From: Lachnospiraceae bacterium
GTDB taxonomy: Bacteria; Bacillota; Clostridia; Lachnospirales; Lachnospiraceae
Reading direction: 5' to 3'
Assembly (NCBI GenBank): GCA_017622845.1
Contig: JAGAQJ010000047.1
Coordinates: 62,001 to 126,000, forward strand
DNA length: 64,000 bases
The notes below the pieces were generated by a model. That model worked only from the letters and a program-made list of their open reading frames with translations. It was not told the DNA's origin and searched no databases. Positions within the stretch are counted from its first letter, which is position 1. Every line of letters begins with the position of its first letter. Below are positions 37,041 to 46,346 of this stretch, piece by piece. Both the position numbers and the translations under genes were made by a program.

Positions 37041-37808
37041 TTAATTTGCTGTAAGCTTTTCTGCTATTTCCTGCCAACTGTCTGCAGCGCCGATACTCTT
37101 AATTCCCGGACTGATTCTTTGGTCATAACCATACTGCATTAAAAAAGCATTATATGCTACTGCGTCTTCAATCAGACCTGCATTGTAAAGCTTTACTGCC
37201 ACGGTTCCTGAATTGTCCTCCTGTCCGACGGCTATCTGAACCGCCTCAGCCGGCTGTACGCTTTCTTCTGTCGGCACCACCGTATTCTCTACTTTGGGCA
37301 CCGATGTTACGTCTGATGAAGAAATCGCTCCCGGTACAATCCCTGCTGACGCCTGTTCTTCCGTTGGCAAGCTCCCTTCTGTCTCTGCTGCCTGCCCCGA
37401 CTGCTCTGTTGACGGCTTCACATTTTCCGGTGCGGACTCCGGCGTCGTTCTTGATTCCGGAACCGATTCTGCCGCTTCTTCCGCCTGTACCTGCTGTTCT
37501 GACGACAACATTTCTTCTGTTTCTGCTGCTTGTTCGGATTCTACTGCCTCCTCAAGCACGGAACGAATCTCGGACTCCTTTTCCTCATCTCTGGCAGATG
37601 CCGATTCTGTCGTCGGCGCGGTCTCTGCGCTCTCAGAGTATTCCTCCGTTTCGTCCTCTTCTGCCAGAACCGGCTCTTCTCCGATTCCATATTCCTTAAG
37701 CACTGCAACTCTTGCATCTGCAACTGCACTTCTGCTGTAAGCTCCCATTACAGCCGCTGTGATAATGATTCCAAGCCCCATGCCTCTTAACATATACTTC
37801 AATTTCAT
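37041..37808 (-). CDS. Membrane-anchored protein with MltG/YceG-like C-terminal segment
   Basis: 255 residues. An N-terminal membrane helix (about 9-25), a long Glu/Ser/Thr/Pro-rich low-complexity region (45-190) and a small folded C-terminus (about 200-255) whose AVKLYNAGLIEDAVAYNAFL resembles the start of MltG/YceG endolytic transglycosylases; no catalytic domain is present. It abuts the SwrB-like gene with no gap and precedes rpsB. Possibly a peptidoglycan-binding or divisome/flagellar accessory factor; this is inference. Confidence 0.65.
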   Translation of the reverse strand: MKLKYMLRGMGLGIIITAAVMGAYSRSAVADARVAVLKEYGIGEEPVLAEEDETEEYSESAETAPTTESASARDEEKESEIRSVLEEAVESEQAAETEEMLSSEQQVQAEEAAESVPESRTTPESAPENVKPSTEQSGQAAETEGSLPTEEQASAGIVPGAISSSDVTSVPKVENTVVPTEESVQPAEAVQIAVGQEDNSGTVAVKLYNAGLIEDAVAYNAFLMQYGYDQRISPGIKSIGAADSWQEIAEKLTAN

Positions 37809-38963
37809 TTACACAGCCCCCTTGAACAGATTGATAACCAGCTTAACCTCTCCGACTCCAAGCCCCAGCTCTTTTGCAATATCCACACTGGAAACACCTT
37901 CCTTGTGAAGTCTGAGAATTCTGTCATTATTATTTTCCTTCGCATCCCCGGCAGAAGCCATAATGCTGTCCTGCTGCTTCATCATATTCACTGTGTTTTC
38001 GAAAGCGGCTGCCTGCGCTTCCTTTTTTACCGGCCGTTCTATATGAGGAGCCTGCTCCGCAAAGGAATAAACTTCTACGGGTCTGATATCTGCCGGCTTT
38101 ACATCTACTACTGTCATATTCTCAGGACGCGAGCCAAATGTCTGCAAATCCGCTGCACTTACCGGACTTACATTAGGATTCTCTGCTACCGGTCTCATGT
38201 CATTGGAGGAAACAATATCTGCTGATACGATTTCTACGCTCTTTACAACTAACGGTTTTAACTCTGTCGGCTTATCCTCTTTTGCCTTATATCCGGGCGG
38301 GACAGCAAGCGCATTCCGGTTCATGGAGCGCATATCCTGCTGATGGTACATCGCCATATCCTGCTGCATTGGCAGGATCAGCCTTGCCATCTGGCGGCGT
38401 GCTGCTTCCTTCTCACGCGCTTCTTTATTCTGTGCCGCATATTCCGGCGCTTGATTTCTCTTTGCAGCTCCCTTGCCGGCTGCTTCCTCCTGCTGCTCTC
38501 TTGCCTTTGCCTCAGTCTCCTCTTTTGCCCTGGCTGCGAGAGCAATTGCTGCTGCATTGGCGGCTTCCTCAGCCTCCTTTGCGGTTTTGTCCACATGCTT
38601 TACAGTCTCTTTCAGAAGATTATGCTTGTCATTCAGCATATCATAGAGAAACATGACTTCCTGATGGGATTTATTGATATCTGCAAGCACTGTCTCCGAA
38701 TACTCACTGATTGCCATAATCTTTTCATTTGAAATGCGCTCTGATGCGCGTTCCGTTTTCTCCACCGCATATTCAAGCGTTTCATCAACCACTTCCGTGA
38801 CACGTTCTCTGGCATCACCCATCTCTTTTTCTATGATGCTTCTGATAAGCTCCAAATCTACCTGCTGGCCTTTGTCTTCCTCCTCTGACTTTCCTTTTAT
38901 CAAAAAACTGCCTGCAAAGGCTCCAATTCCAAATATAAGCAATGCCGCTTCTATCCAATTCAT
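37809..38963 (-). CDS. SwrB-like / DUF6115-type membrane coiled-coil protein
   Basis: 384 residues. One N-terminal membrane helix (4-22), an extended coiled coil (about 35-165, many Glu/Lys/Ala), a variable middle, and a C-terminal helix-turn-helix-like segment RLHKEGVSSVDIAKELGLGVGEVKLVI. This plan and the place between sigD and rpsB correspond to Bacillus SwrB (YlxL), which promotes flagellar export-gate and basal-body assembly. It is much longer than SwrB (about 170 residues). Direct homology is plausible but not shown. Confidence 0.7.
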   Translation of the reverse strand: MNWIEAALLIFGIGAFAGSFLIKGKSEEEDKGQQVDLELIRSIIEKEMGDARERVTEVVDETLEYAVEKTERASERISNEKIMAISEYSETVLADINKSHQEVMFLYDMLNDKHNLLKETVKHVDKTAKEAEEAANAAAIALAARAKEETEAKAREQQEEAAGKGAAKRNQAPEYAAQNKEAREKEAARRQMARLILPMQQDMAMYHQQDMRSMNRNALAVPPGYKAKEDKPTELKPLVVKSVEIVSADIVSSNDMRPVAENPNVSPVSAADLQTFGSRPENMTVVDVKPADIRPVEVYSFAEQAPHIERPVKKEAQAAAFENTVNMMKQQDSIMASAGDAKENNNDRILRLHKEGVSSVDIAKELGLGVGEVKLVINLFKGAV

Positions 38964-39036
38964 CTGCTACCAAACCTTTCCAATATGTAATCCCGGCAGT
39001 CGTTCCATCCCTCAACAACTGCATCTTCACAAAGCA

Positions 39037-39348
39037 TCATATCTTCATATCAAAGCCGCCTTCCGGTTTTGCGACAACTCTTCCATCGCCTTTGAATTTT
39101 TTCCTCCTCTTTCCTCCATCACCGGAATACTCATTATGCCCCTTTTCCTTAGCATCAAAGCGTTCCTCCTTTAACAGGGTTTCATCTGCATGAACAACCT
39201 GTTTTGCTTTCTGCTGCTCCTTTTTTTCCTCCTGAATTTGTATATTTCCCTGATCCACCATACCTTTTTCTACCTGCTTCACCTGATTATGCAGGACATT
39301 ATCCGTCTGCTGGATACTTCCGTTAAGCAATATCGGACTGATTGCCAT
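39037..39348 (-). CDS. Small charged protein of the flagellar locus, unknown function
   Basis: 103 residues, hydrophilic, Lys/Gln/Glu-rich, no membrane segment; opening MAISPILLNGSIQQTDNVLHNQ and C-terminal GGKRRKKFKGDGRVVAKPEGGFDMKI. A GGGAGGGATAAG ribosome-binding site precedes the ATG. It is first in a three-gene unit with the SwrB-like and MltG-like genes. I do not recognise a family; position suggests a motility role. Confidence 0.65.
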   Translation of the reverse strand: MAISPILLNGSIQQTDNVLHNQVKQVEKGMVDQGNIQIQEEKKEQQKAKQVVHADETLLKEERFDAKEKGHNEYSGDGGKRRKKFKGDGRVVAKPEGGFDMKI

Positions 39349-39395
39349 TCTTATCCCTCCCCTATGGATTTATCTGAATAAGCACACTTTGCTAT

Positions 39396-39424
39396 ATTTT
39401 AATATATTTTGGAAAAACAATCAA
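39396..39424 (-). promoter_or_regulatory. Sigma-A promoter of the SwrB-like three-gene unit
   Basis: TTGATT (39419-39424), a 17-base spacer and TAAAAT (39396-39401) on the minus strand, about 45 bases before the ATG of the small charged protein. It follows the fapA terminator. Confidence 0.65.
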
Positions 39425-39489
39425 CCTAATATTTCATTTGTTTTAGCGGATTAGGCAACGGCTCAGCCTGAATTGCCCTAAAATAACAT

Positions 39490-39525
39490 AAAAATAAATT
39501 AGCCTCTACAAATTTGTAGAGGCTA
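39490..39525 (-). terminator. Terminator overlapping the end of fapA
   Basis: A perfect palindrome at 39500-39525 (arms TAGCCTCTAC / GTAGAGGCTA, AAATTT between) runs into ATTTATTTTT. It includes the last six sense codons and the TAG stop of fapA, so the coding end doubles as terminator. Confidence 0.8.
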
Positions 39526-41095
39526 CGTCCGCACCTTTTTTGATTAATCTGCAATATGTATACTCATTTTTGACATTCATCGTTGCACCGGAAATACTTA
39601 CCGCAACGCCCTGATACATCGTACCGCGTACATCAATGTGGGCATTCTCATCACCCTTCAGCCTTTTGTCAAGCTTCTCGATTTCCTTGAGTTCCTTCTG
39701 TATCTGAATCTGGGTTTCCGCAAGCATTTCCCGAATTGTTCCGGCATTATGAAGCTGTTCCGGCAGAAGCTTTACGCCTGCTTTCAGCTTTTGTGTTATA
39801 TCCTCAAGAGTCTTTTTCATCTGAAGAACGGCTTTTGATTTTTCCCCGACGCTCTTTTGCAGCTCCGTAAGTTTCTTTTTTGCTTCCGGATCGCTTCCAA
39901 CCTCTATAATGGTAGCAGCTCCCATCGGAGAACCGGCATTTTTCACATTCACAGCGCTTTTGGCCACAGTTTTTCCGCCTGTAATCAATCCCTTTCCTGC
40001 CTCCACATTAACGCAGGTTCCTGCCGTCACTTTAGCATTTAAGATTTGCTCTGCTTCCACAAATCCCTCTGCCTCCACCTCAGCAGCAGATATGAATTTA
40101 GCGATAATATTCCCACCTGCCTTAAGCATGCCTTTATTCTGCCCATGCATGCCTCTGGCTATGACAATATTCCCGCCTGCCTCTATCACTGCCCCTTCTA
40201 CAACACCCTGCACGAAAACATTGCTGTCAGTCTTGATGCTAAAATTTTCACAGACATTTCCTTTTACCTCTACATCTCCGTGATACTCTATGTTTCCTGT
40301 TGCTGTGCTCACGTCCTCCACGCTGTACACATCTGATACAAAAACCGTATCATCTATCAGGGACACATGCCCGTCTACCATGCTAATCAATTTTAATCCG
40401 TCCTCTGATATTTCCAGATTTTTTCCATGCGCAAAGACTGCCTTTCTGACCTCTCTTGCAGATGTAACAGTTCCGTATACATCAATTCCGTCCTCACCCG
40501 CCTGCTCCGGTATAATTTCTGCGAGAACCTGCCCCTTCGTACATTGATGAAGCGTATTTAATTTAAAAAAGTCCACGCTTCCATCTGCTTTTAACTCGGG
40601 GCGTATATTATTGTTGGTATCGAAATGATAAATAATGGAAGCATCATGCCCGGGTACCGGCATTCTGCCTTTTGCAACTACGATATCCGTACAATATTGT
40701 TTATCCTCAAGAGCCTCTTTTATCGCTTCTTCGTCAATACCTGCCTTCACCCCCATTCTATTCAGCATTTCCATAACCTGTACCCTGCTCACGGCAAGTC
40801 CGCCCACACTTGGCGGATACATGCGTAAAACAGCTCTCATCTTATCCAATGAAACCTGAATAGAAAATTTTTCATCAACAGGCGGTATCCTCATCGGAGT
40901 TAAAAAAAGGACAATCTCCTCCTCACCCAATGAATAAAGGGCTGAATTGATTGCCATAACATCATAGGGTACGCCTATTCTGCTAAGATACTCCTTTAAT
41001 TCGTTCACGCGTATCTTTTCTCCTGCCCCAATTGGAGGAGACAGCAGCAGGCTTACCCCCTTTTCACTGATCTGTATTTGAAAATATCCGTTCAT
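39506..41095 (-). CDS. FapA-type polymer-forming protein (DUF342)
   Basis: 529 residues. N-terminal helical/alpha-beta part, then a central parallel beta-helix seen as Gly/Val repeats (for example GDVEVKGNVCENFSIKTDSNVFVQG, described in part), and a C-terminal coiled coil (about 400-490). DUF342/FapA proteins occur in motility operons; in Vibrio FapA links glucose signalling to flagellar assembly. It lies 30 bases after sigD. Its role here is inferred from the family and position. Confidence 0.82.
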   Translation of the reverse strand: MNGYFQIQISEKGVSLLLSPPIGAGEKIRVNELKEYLSRIGVPYDVMAINSALYSLGEEEIVLFLTPMRIPPVDEKFSIQVSLDKMRAVLRMYPPSVGGLAVSRVQVMEMLNRMGVKAGIDEEAIKEALEDKQYCTDIVVAKGRMPVPGHDASIIYHFDTNNNIRPELKADGSVDFFKLNTLHQCTKGQVLAEIIPEQAGEDGIDVYGTVTSAREVRKAVFAHGKNLEISEDGLKLISMVDGHVSLIDDTVFVSDVYSVEDVSTATGNIEYHGDVEVKGNVCENFSIKTDSNVFVQGVVEGAVIEAGGNIVIARGMHGQNKGMLKAGGNIIAKFISAAEVEAEGFVEAEQILNAKVTAGTCVNVEAGKGLITGGKTVAKSAVNVKNAGSPMGAATIIEVGSDPEAKKKLTELQKSVGEKSKAVLQMKKTLEDITQKLKAGVKLLPEQLHNAGTIREMLAETQIQIQKELKEIEKLDKRLKGDENAHIDVRGTMYQGVAVSISGATMNVKNEYTYCRLIKKGADVASTNL

Positions 41096-41125
41096 TCGAG
41101 TTTTACCTCCGCTCGACCAGTGCGT

Positions 41126-41890
41126 CTACTGATCCAATATACCGATATAATTCCCCATTTTTGTCTTCATTTTCTGTAATGCCTTTGTATGCAGCTGTGA
41201 TACTCTTGATTCCGAAACCTCCAGCACACGGCTGATTTCCTTCAGTGTCAATTCCTCATAATAATATAAAAGGATTACTTTTTTCTCCTTATCCGTCAAA
41301 AGCTCCAATGCCTGTTCAAGCATCTCCTTAAGCTCACTTTTCTCAATCACACCTTCAGGAGTATCGAATCCGGAACTGATACTTTTATCAGATGAAATGT
41401 CGTTCCCCTGTTCGACATACTCATTTAAGGAAACAATATTGTCTGCCTTCACCTGATTCTGCCAATCTAAAAATTCGTCTTCACTAATGCCAATATGTAA
41501 TGCAATCTCAGCATCCGTAGCAGGTCTTCCCTTCTTCTGCTCAAGCTCCTTCATGGCGGCATCAATCTGCTTCTGACGCTGTCTGATCGTACGAGGAATC
41601 CAATCCATCTTTCTGATTTGATCAAGGATAGCGCCGCGGATACGCAGACTTGCGTAAGTCTCAAACTTGACCTCCTTGCCCATATCAAACTTATCAATCG
41701 CATCAATCAGTCCGAACACTCCGTAGCTTACCAAGTCTTCATACTCTACGTTATAACCAAGATACATGCTAAGCCGTCCTGCCACTACCTTTACCAAAGG
41801 CGCATATTCCAGGATAAGCTTCTCTCTCAAATCCGGTGTTTTCAGTCTCGCGTAATCCTCCCAAAGTCTCTTGCGTGCTGATTCATTCAT
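41126..41890 (-). CDS. sigD: Motility sigma factor sigma-28 (SigD/FliA)
   Basis: 254 residues. Regions 2, 3 and 4 are intact: LVSYGVFGLIDAIDKFD, KFETYASLRIRGAILDQIRKMDWIPR and a C-terminal helix-turn-helix (LTLKEISRVLEVSESRVSQLHTKAL). It directs transcription of late flagellar and chemotaxis genes. It follows the unknown membrane gene by 57 bases, in the same order as the B. subtilis fla/che operon. Confidence 0.96.
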   Translation of the reverse strand: MNESARKRLWEDYARLKTPDLREKLILEYAPLVKVVAGRLSMYLGYNVEYEDLVSYGVFGLIDAIDKFDMGKEVKFETYASLRIRGAILDQIRKMDWIPRTIRQRQKQIDAAMKELEQKKGRPATDAEIALHIGISEDEFLDWQNQVKADNIVSLNEYVEQGNDISSDKSISSGFDTPEGVIEKSELKEMLEQALELLTDKEKKVILLYYYEELTLKEISRVLEVSESRVSQLHTKALQKMKTKMGNYIGILDQ

Positions 41891-41947
41891 GTTATTCCCC
41901 CGTTATACACAATGTTGTCACAAATAACCAGTAATTCCCCTTGACTA

Positions 41948-42382
41948 TTATACCCCGCCTTCTTTCGAAGCAGTATCATGATAGCCTTCCATCTCAGCGG
42001 TTGTGTTCTCAGCATCATATGCTTCCAGGTCCTTGTCAGAATACCCCTGTGTATTGTCTGCCATAAAGCCATCCGCATCTACGCTTTCCTGCATCTGATC
42101 CTGCTCCTTGTCAGCAAAAGCCACCACACTTCCGGTAAGGTCACCATTCTTTTTTGCCTGTTTGATCATCTTGTCCAGATCATGTGCAGGTATGATACGG
42201 GGTCTGATAGATGCATAGAGATATCTTGCCACATCGCCTAAGATATAGAATATCACCAGCACTATCAAAAGCCCCCACAGCATTGTTGTCAGCTCATATC
42301 CCCTTATGTACATGATAATAGACGCTATCGCACCTGCCAGAAGCATAAGAAACGGTGTGATAAGACCTGTCTTATTTCCCAT
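41948..42382 (-). CDS. Two-helix membrane protein between cheD and sigD, unknown
   Basis: 144 residues: two membrane helices (about 8-27 and 32-56), a basic juxtamembrane stretch, then an acidic Asp/Glu/Gln-rich C-terminal tail (about 85-144), probably cytosolic. It starts 24 bases after cheD. I do not recognise a family. Its place in the chemotaxis/sigma cluster suggests a motility-related scaffold. Confidence 0.65.
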   Translation of the reverse strand: MGNKTGLITPFLMLLAGAIASIIMYIRGYELTTMLWGLLIVLVIFYILGDVARYLYASIRPRIIPAHDLDKMIKQAKKNGDLTGSVVAFADKEQDQMQESVDADGFMADNTQGYSDKDLEAYDAENTTAEMEGYHDTASKEGGV

Positions 42383-42406
42383 TTTATAATCCCCTTAATT
42401 ATGTAG

Positions 42407-42892
42407 TCATATTGTCTTTTCAGGCTTTCCTGCCGAGCGGATAACCAAATCTCCCGTCTCCGGATAAAATATAATGGTACGACCATAATTAAGCCCTGTG
42501 TCCTGCGCTTTCAAAGGTATGCCCAGCTCCTTGAGCTTTTTCTTGCTTGCCTCTACGTTCCGCTCTCCGACACGTACCATATCTGATTTATTCTGGAATG
42601 CAAACATCTGTGCTCCGCCTGCAATCTTAGCCTCAAATCTTGCTTTCTTTCCGCCCATGGCTATTAATTTTTTCACAAGATCATCAATACCTGTATCGGC
42701 AAACTTCGCTCTGTTTGAATTATTCTCTATCTGCGTGCTGTCAGGCAGCATAGCATGTGCCAGCCCTCCGACTTTTGCAATCGGATCCCTTATGCAGATT
42801 CCCACACATGAGCCAAGTCCCAGCGTAGTAATACCATCAGGACTTTTGCACACATTTAAGTCTGCCATTCCCACTTTTACTATATTCGCCAT
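42407..42892 (-). CDS. cheD: Chemoreceptor glutamine deamidase CheD
   Basis: 161 residues. The catalytic Cys and His are in GLGSCVGICIRDP and GGLAHAMLP. CheD deamidates receptor glutamines and binds CheC, raising its CheY-P phosphatase activity. It follows cheC by 101 bases; that gap holds a small hairpin ATGAAAG/CTTTCAT (about 42926-42947). Confidence 0.95.
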   Translation of the reverse strand: MANIVKVGMADLNVCKSPDGITTLGLGSCVGICIRDPIAKVGGLAHAMLPDSTQIENNSNRAKFADTGIDDLVKKLIAMGGKKARFEAKIAGGAQMFAFQNKSDMVRVGERNVEASKKKLKELGIPLKAQDTGLNYGRTIIFYPETGDLVIRSAGKPEKTI

Positions 42893-42993
42893 AGCTTACG
42901 ATGCCCTTTCTCTGTATTCGTGCCATGAAAGCCAAAGACTTTCATAGTATGCCGCATGATGCAGTTTACTATGCCTTCTTACAAATAGATGCG

Positions 42994-43614
42994 TTATATC
43001 GGCAGTCCAAGTGCCCCCAGCATCTTTGAATAAGATTCCAAATCCGGCATCAAAATGAAATAACCGTTCAAATCCACTTCATCTGTAAAAACTGTCTGTA
43101 TCAGCAAAATCTGATCCCCCATAATGCCAAACTCTATTGCCGGTACACTTAAAATTGCATTCAGCATATCAATATTCAAATCCGGAACTGATGGAAGCAT
43201 CTTGAGATTAGTCATCTGCGCCAGCGAATTCAGATAAGCCCCGGTAATAATATTACCGATTTCCTTCATTGCGGATATCTCAATCTCACTGAAATCACCC
43301 TCTGACGGCGGTGTTCCCATCAATTTTGACACGAGCGCCTTACCTGCACACTGTTCCAGTATGAACATAATGCTGCCTGTAATATCACCTTCCACCGCCA
43401 GATAAATGCCCACAACAATTTGTTCCTCTCCGCCCATAACCTCACCGACATCCTTGAAGTCAAGAAGCCTTACCTGCGGAACCTTCATATCCACCTTAGT
43501 CTGAAGCATCTGGGCAAGCGCCGTCGTCGCGTTGCCTGCCCCGATATTTCCCAGCTCTTTTAATACATCATAGTATTGTGTTGTAACTTTCTCAAAACTA
43601 ATATTTTCCGACAT
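42994..43614 (-). CDS. cheC: CheY-P phosphatase CheC
   Basis: 206 residues. Two phosphatase centres of the D/S-x3-E-x2-N type are intact: DVLKELGN near residue 16 and SAMKEIGN near 110. Together with CheD it forms the adaptation loop known from B. subtilis. It follows cheW by 80 bases. Confidence 0.95.
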   Translation of the reverse strand: MSENISFEKVTTQYYDVLKELGNIGAGNATTALAQMLQTKVDMKVPQVRLLDFKDVGEVMGGEEQIVVGIYLAVEGDITGSIMFILEQCAGKALVSKLMGTPPSEGDFSEIEISAMKEIGNIITGAYLNSLAQMTNLKMLPSVPDLNIDMLNAILSVPAIEFGIMGDQILLIQTVFTDEVDLNGYFILMPDLESYSKMLGALGLPI

Positions 43615-43694
43615 GATAAATCCTAAGCCTTTCCTAAAATCGAGCAGGGAATGCTTTTCTCCGCTGCCCGCATCAAAAGCTACACTATACTCTA

Positions 43695-44192
43695 TTATAC
43701 GTCAACAACTTCTGCAAGTACCGCAGTGATATCAAGCAATGAAATCAGCTTTCCATCCGCCTTGCCTACACCGGAAAGATATCTCTCCTTATCATCCTTC
43801 TCATAGCTCATCCGCTCAGTATGTTCCTCATCAAGAGTGACAACCTCTTTTACTTCATCAACCAATACGCCGATTGACTCGTGCTGGTCAAGCGTCAGGA
43901 TAATGATACGTGTTTTCTTGGTAATCTCATCCTCAGGAAGTCCCATCTTCAGTCTCAGGCTTATCGTAGGAATAACCACGCCCCGCACATTGATAACTCC
44001 TTTAATATAATTGGATACCTTCGGAACTCTGGTTATCTTTGACATTCTGATAATATTTGATATGTACTTAATGTCAATACCATACTGCTCGCCGCCAAGC
44101 TGCGTGACAATGTATTGTGTTGTATCATGTTCTACGGGACGGTTGAGGCTTTCATTCCGCATCTGCTCGTCCATTACTTTTATTTCATCCAT
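43695..44192 (-). CDS. cheW: Chemotaxis coupling protein CheW
   Basis: 165 residues with a single SH3-like CheW domain (about 25-160); typical QYIVTQLGGEQYGIDI and KGVINVRGVVIPTISL. Couples receptors to CheA. 35 bases after cheA. Confidence 0.95.
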   Translation of the reverse strand: MDEIKVMDEQMRNESLNRPVEHDTTQYIVTQLGGEQYGIDIKYISNIIRMSKITRVPKVSNYIKGVINVRGVVIPTISLRLKMGLPEDEITKKTRIIILTLDQHESIGVLVDEVKEVVTLDEEHTERMSYEKDDKERYLSGVGKADGKLISLLDITAVLAEVVDV

Positions 44193-44227
44193 GTTCTATG
44201 CCCTGCCTTTCCTTTTCATAAATAGGA

Positions 44228-46345
44228 TTATATCAATGCATTGGTGTCAAGAATCAGTGCCACTTCACCATTGCCTAAAATGGTAGCACCGCTTATCATC
44301 TTCGGCACCTTAATATACTTACCCATGGACTTGATAACTACCTCCTGCTGTCCGATAAGCTCATCTACTACCAGACCTGCCAGCTTGTCGCCTTTTTTCA
44401 CGATAATAACAGTAAGGTTCTTATTTCCGTCGTCTTCTCTTGGCGGAATCTCAAGCACCTTGTTCAATCTGATAATAGGAATCACTGTTCCGCGAATATG
44501 AATAACTTCCTTTGCCTGTACAAGCTTGATATCATCCGGCGAAACATCCTCAATGGTCTGAATGGAGCCAAGTGCAATCGCATACTTCTCATCTCCGATA
44601 ACAACCATAAGCGCCTGTATAATTGCAAGCGTAAGAGGAAGTCTGATAATCCACGATGAACCCTGCCCCAGGCGGTTCTTAACCTCAACCTCACCGCTTA
44701 ATGACTCAATCTTAGATTTCACTACGTCAAGTCCTACGCCTCGTCCTGAAACATCGGAAACCTTCTTTGCTGTCGAGAAGCTTGGCAGGAACAAAAGGTC
44801 GATAACCTCCTTCTCTGTCATGGTATCAGCCTGCTCCGGCGTGATAATGCCGCGCTCAATTGCTTTACCCTTAACAGCTTCTATATTAATTCCGGCGCCG
44901 TCGTCTCTTACTTCAATCACAACATTGTTTCCATCCTGATAAGCATCAAGGAATATCGAACCAACCTCCGGCTTACCATTCGCGACTCTGACATCATTTG
45001 GTTCCAGTCCGTGATCTGCGGAATTTCTAAGCATATGCATCAGCGGATCGCCGATTTCATCAACTACAGTACGGTCAAGCTCTGTATCCTCACCGGACAT
45101 GTACAATTCCATCTTCTTGTCAAGCTTCTTTGACAAGTCTCTGATCATACGCGGGAACTTCGCCACAACGCTTTCTATAGGAACCATTCGAACCTTCATG
45201 ACGGACTCATGAAGATTGGTTGTAACACTCTCCAGATACTCAATCTGCTCGTTTACAGAACTGCTATCGCCTTTGTTCTCTGCTGCTTCTGTTGCGGAAA
45301 CCAAAGAGTTCTTTGCAATAATCAGCTCACTGACTAAATTCATGAGATTATCCAGTTTCTCAATATCGACTCTGACTGTCCTGTTTACAACCGGCTTTGC
45401 CGCCGTTTTAGCAGACGGCTTATTTCCTGATGCAATAGGAGAAGGCGCTGTGGGCGCTGCTGTGGGTGCCGGCGCTGCTGCCGTCTTTATTTCCTCTGCA
45501 GGCTTCTCTGCCGCCTTAACCTCTTCTGCAGGCTTCTCCGGCTCTGCCAATACATACTCTTCACAGAACGCTTCTTCTATTTCAGATACGCTCTTTATCG
45601 CTGCCTTTACTTCGTCCTTCGTACTTTTTGAGATAAAGATAAGGCTGAATGTGAGATCAAATTTCTCATCCTCAATATCCTGTGCTGTCGGTGCCGAAAC
45701 AATAATCTCACCAAGCTTCTCAAGCGCCTTAAATACCAAAAATGCCCTCGCTGCCTTCAGTACGCATGCTTCCTCAACATAAACAGTAATGCCGTATACT
45801 TTAAAGCCTTCTGCGTTTGCCTTCTCAACAAGCATTCTCTCCGTATCATTAATTTTAATATCCTGCCATCTTTCTCTCTTGGCATTTGATTTATCAGAAA
45901 CCGCTGCCGCTGAATCCGCCTTGTCAGAAGCCGCCGCACTGCCTGCTGCTTTCACTTCACCGCTGTTTTTTAAGATACTGTTCAGCGCATCAATTAAATT
46001 CTGATTGTCATTTGTTCCTTCTTCAGTTGTCTGCTGAATATTATTAACATACTCCTCCAATGCATCCAGACACTTAAAAAGAACATCAATCATACCCGGC
46101 TGTACCTTAAAGGTTCCGTTTCTGACCTCTGAGAATACATTTTCCATGTCATGCGTAAGCGTCTGCATTCTCTTATATCCCATCGTGCCTGCCATGCCCT
46201 TTAAGGAATGGGCTGCTCTGAAAATTTCATTGATGGTATCCATATTCTCAGGATTCTGCTCCAGCTCCATAATCTGATCACTCAGATTTTGTAAATGTTC
46301 CTTTGACTCATCAAGGAAAATATCAAGATATTGACTTGTATCCAT
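44228..46345 (-). CDS. cheA: Chemotaxis histidine kinase CheA
   Basis: 705 residues from the ATG at 46345; an ATG 18 bases earlier would overlap cheB. P1 with phospho-acceptor His46 in AAHSLKGMAG; a P2 region with two response-regulator-binding-like parts; an Ala/Pro linker (about 270-330) with repeated KPAEEVKAAE-like units; P3 dimerisation; P4 ATPase with N, G1 (DDGAGI) and G2 (GRGVGLDVV) boxes; P5 CheW-like. Phosphorylates CheY and CheB. Adjacent to cheB (one base apart). Confidence 0.96.
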   Translation of the reverse strand: MDTSQYLDIFLDESKEHLQNLSDQIMELEQNPENMDTINEIFRAAHSLKGMAGTMGYKRMQTLTHDMENVFSEVRNGTFKVQPGMIDVLFKCLDALEEYVNNIQQTTEEGTNDNQNLIDALNSILKNSGEVKAAGSAAASDKADSAAAVSDKSNAKRERWQDIKINDTERMLVEKANAEGFKVYGITVYVEEACVLKAARAFLVFKALEKLGEIIVSAPTAQDIEDEKFDLTFSLIFISKSTKDEVKAAIKSVSEIEEAFCEEYVLAEPEKPAEEVKAAEKPAEEIKTAAAPAPTAAPTAPSPIASGNKPSAKTAAKPVVNRTVRVDIEKLDNLMNLVSELIIAKNSLVSATEAAENKGDSSSVNEQIEYLESVTTNLHESVMKVRMVPIESVVAKFPRMIRDLSKKLDKKMELYMSGEDTELDRTVVDEIGDPLMHMLRNSADHGLEPNDVRVANGKPEVGSIFLDAYQDGNNVVIEVRDDGAGINIEAVKGKAIERGIITPEQADTMTEKEVIDLLFLPSFSTAKKVSDVSGRGVGLDVVKSKIESLSGEVEVKNRLGQGSSWIIRLPLTLAIIQALMVVIGDEKYAIALGSIQTIEDVSPDDIKLVQAKEVIHIRGTVIPIIRLNKVLEIPPREDDGNKNLTVIIVKKGDKLAGLVVDELIGQQEVVIKSMGKYIKVPKMISGATILGNGEVALILDTNALI

Positions 46346-46346
46346 T

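Noticed and set aside
42926..42947. ATGAAAG/CTTTCAT hairpin in the cheC-cheD gap as terminator
   Set aside because: Short, AT-rich stem with no T-tract; kept only as a note in the cheD entry.
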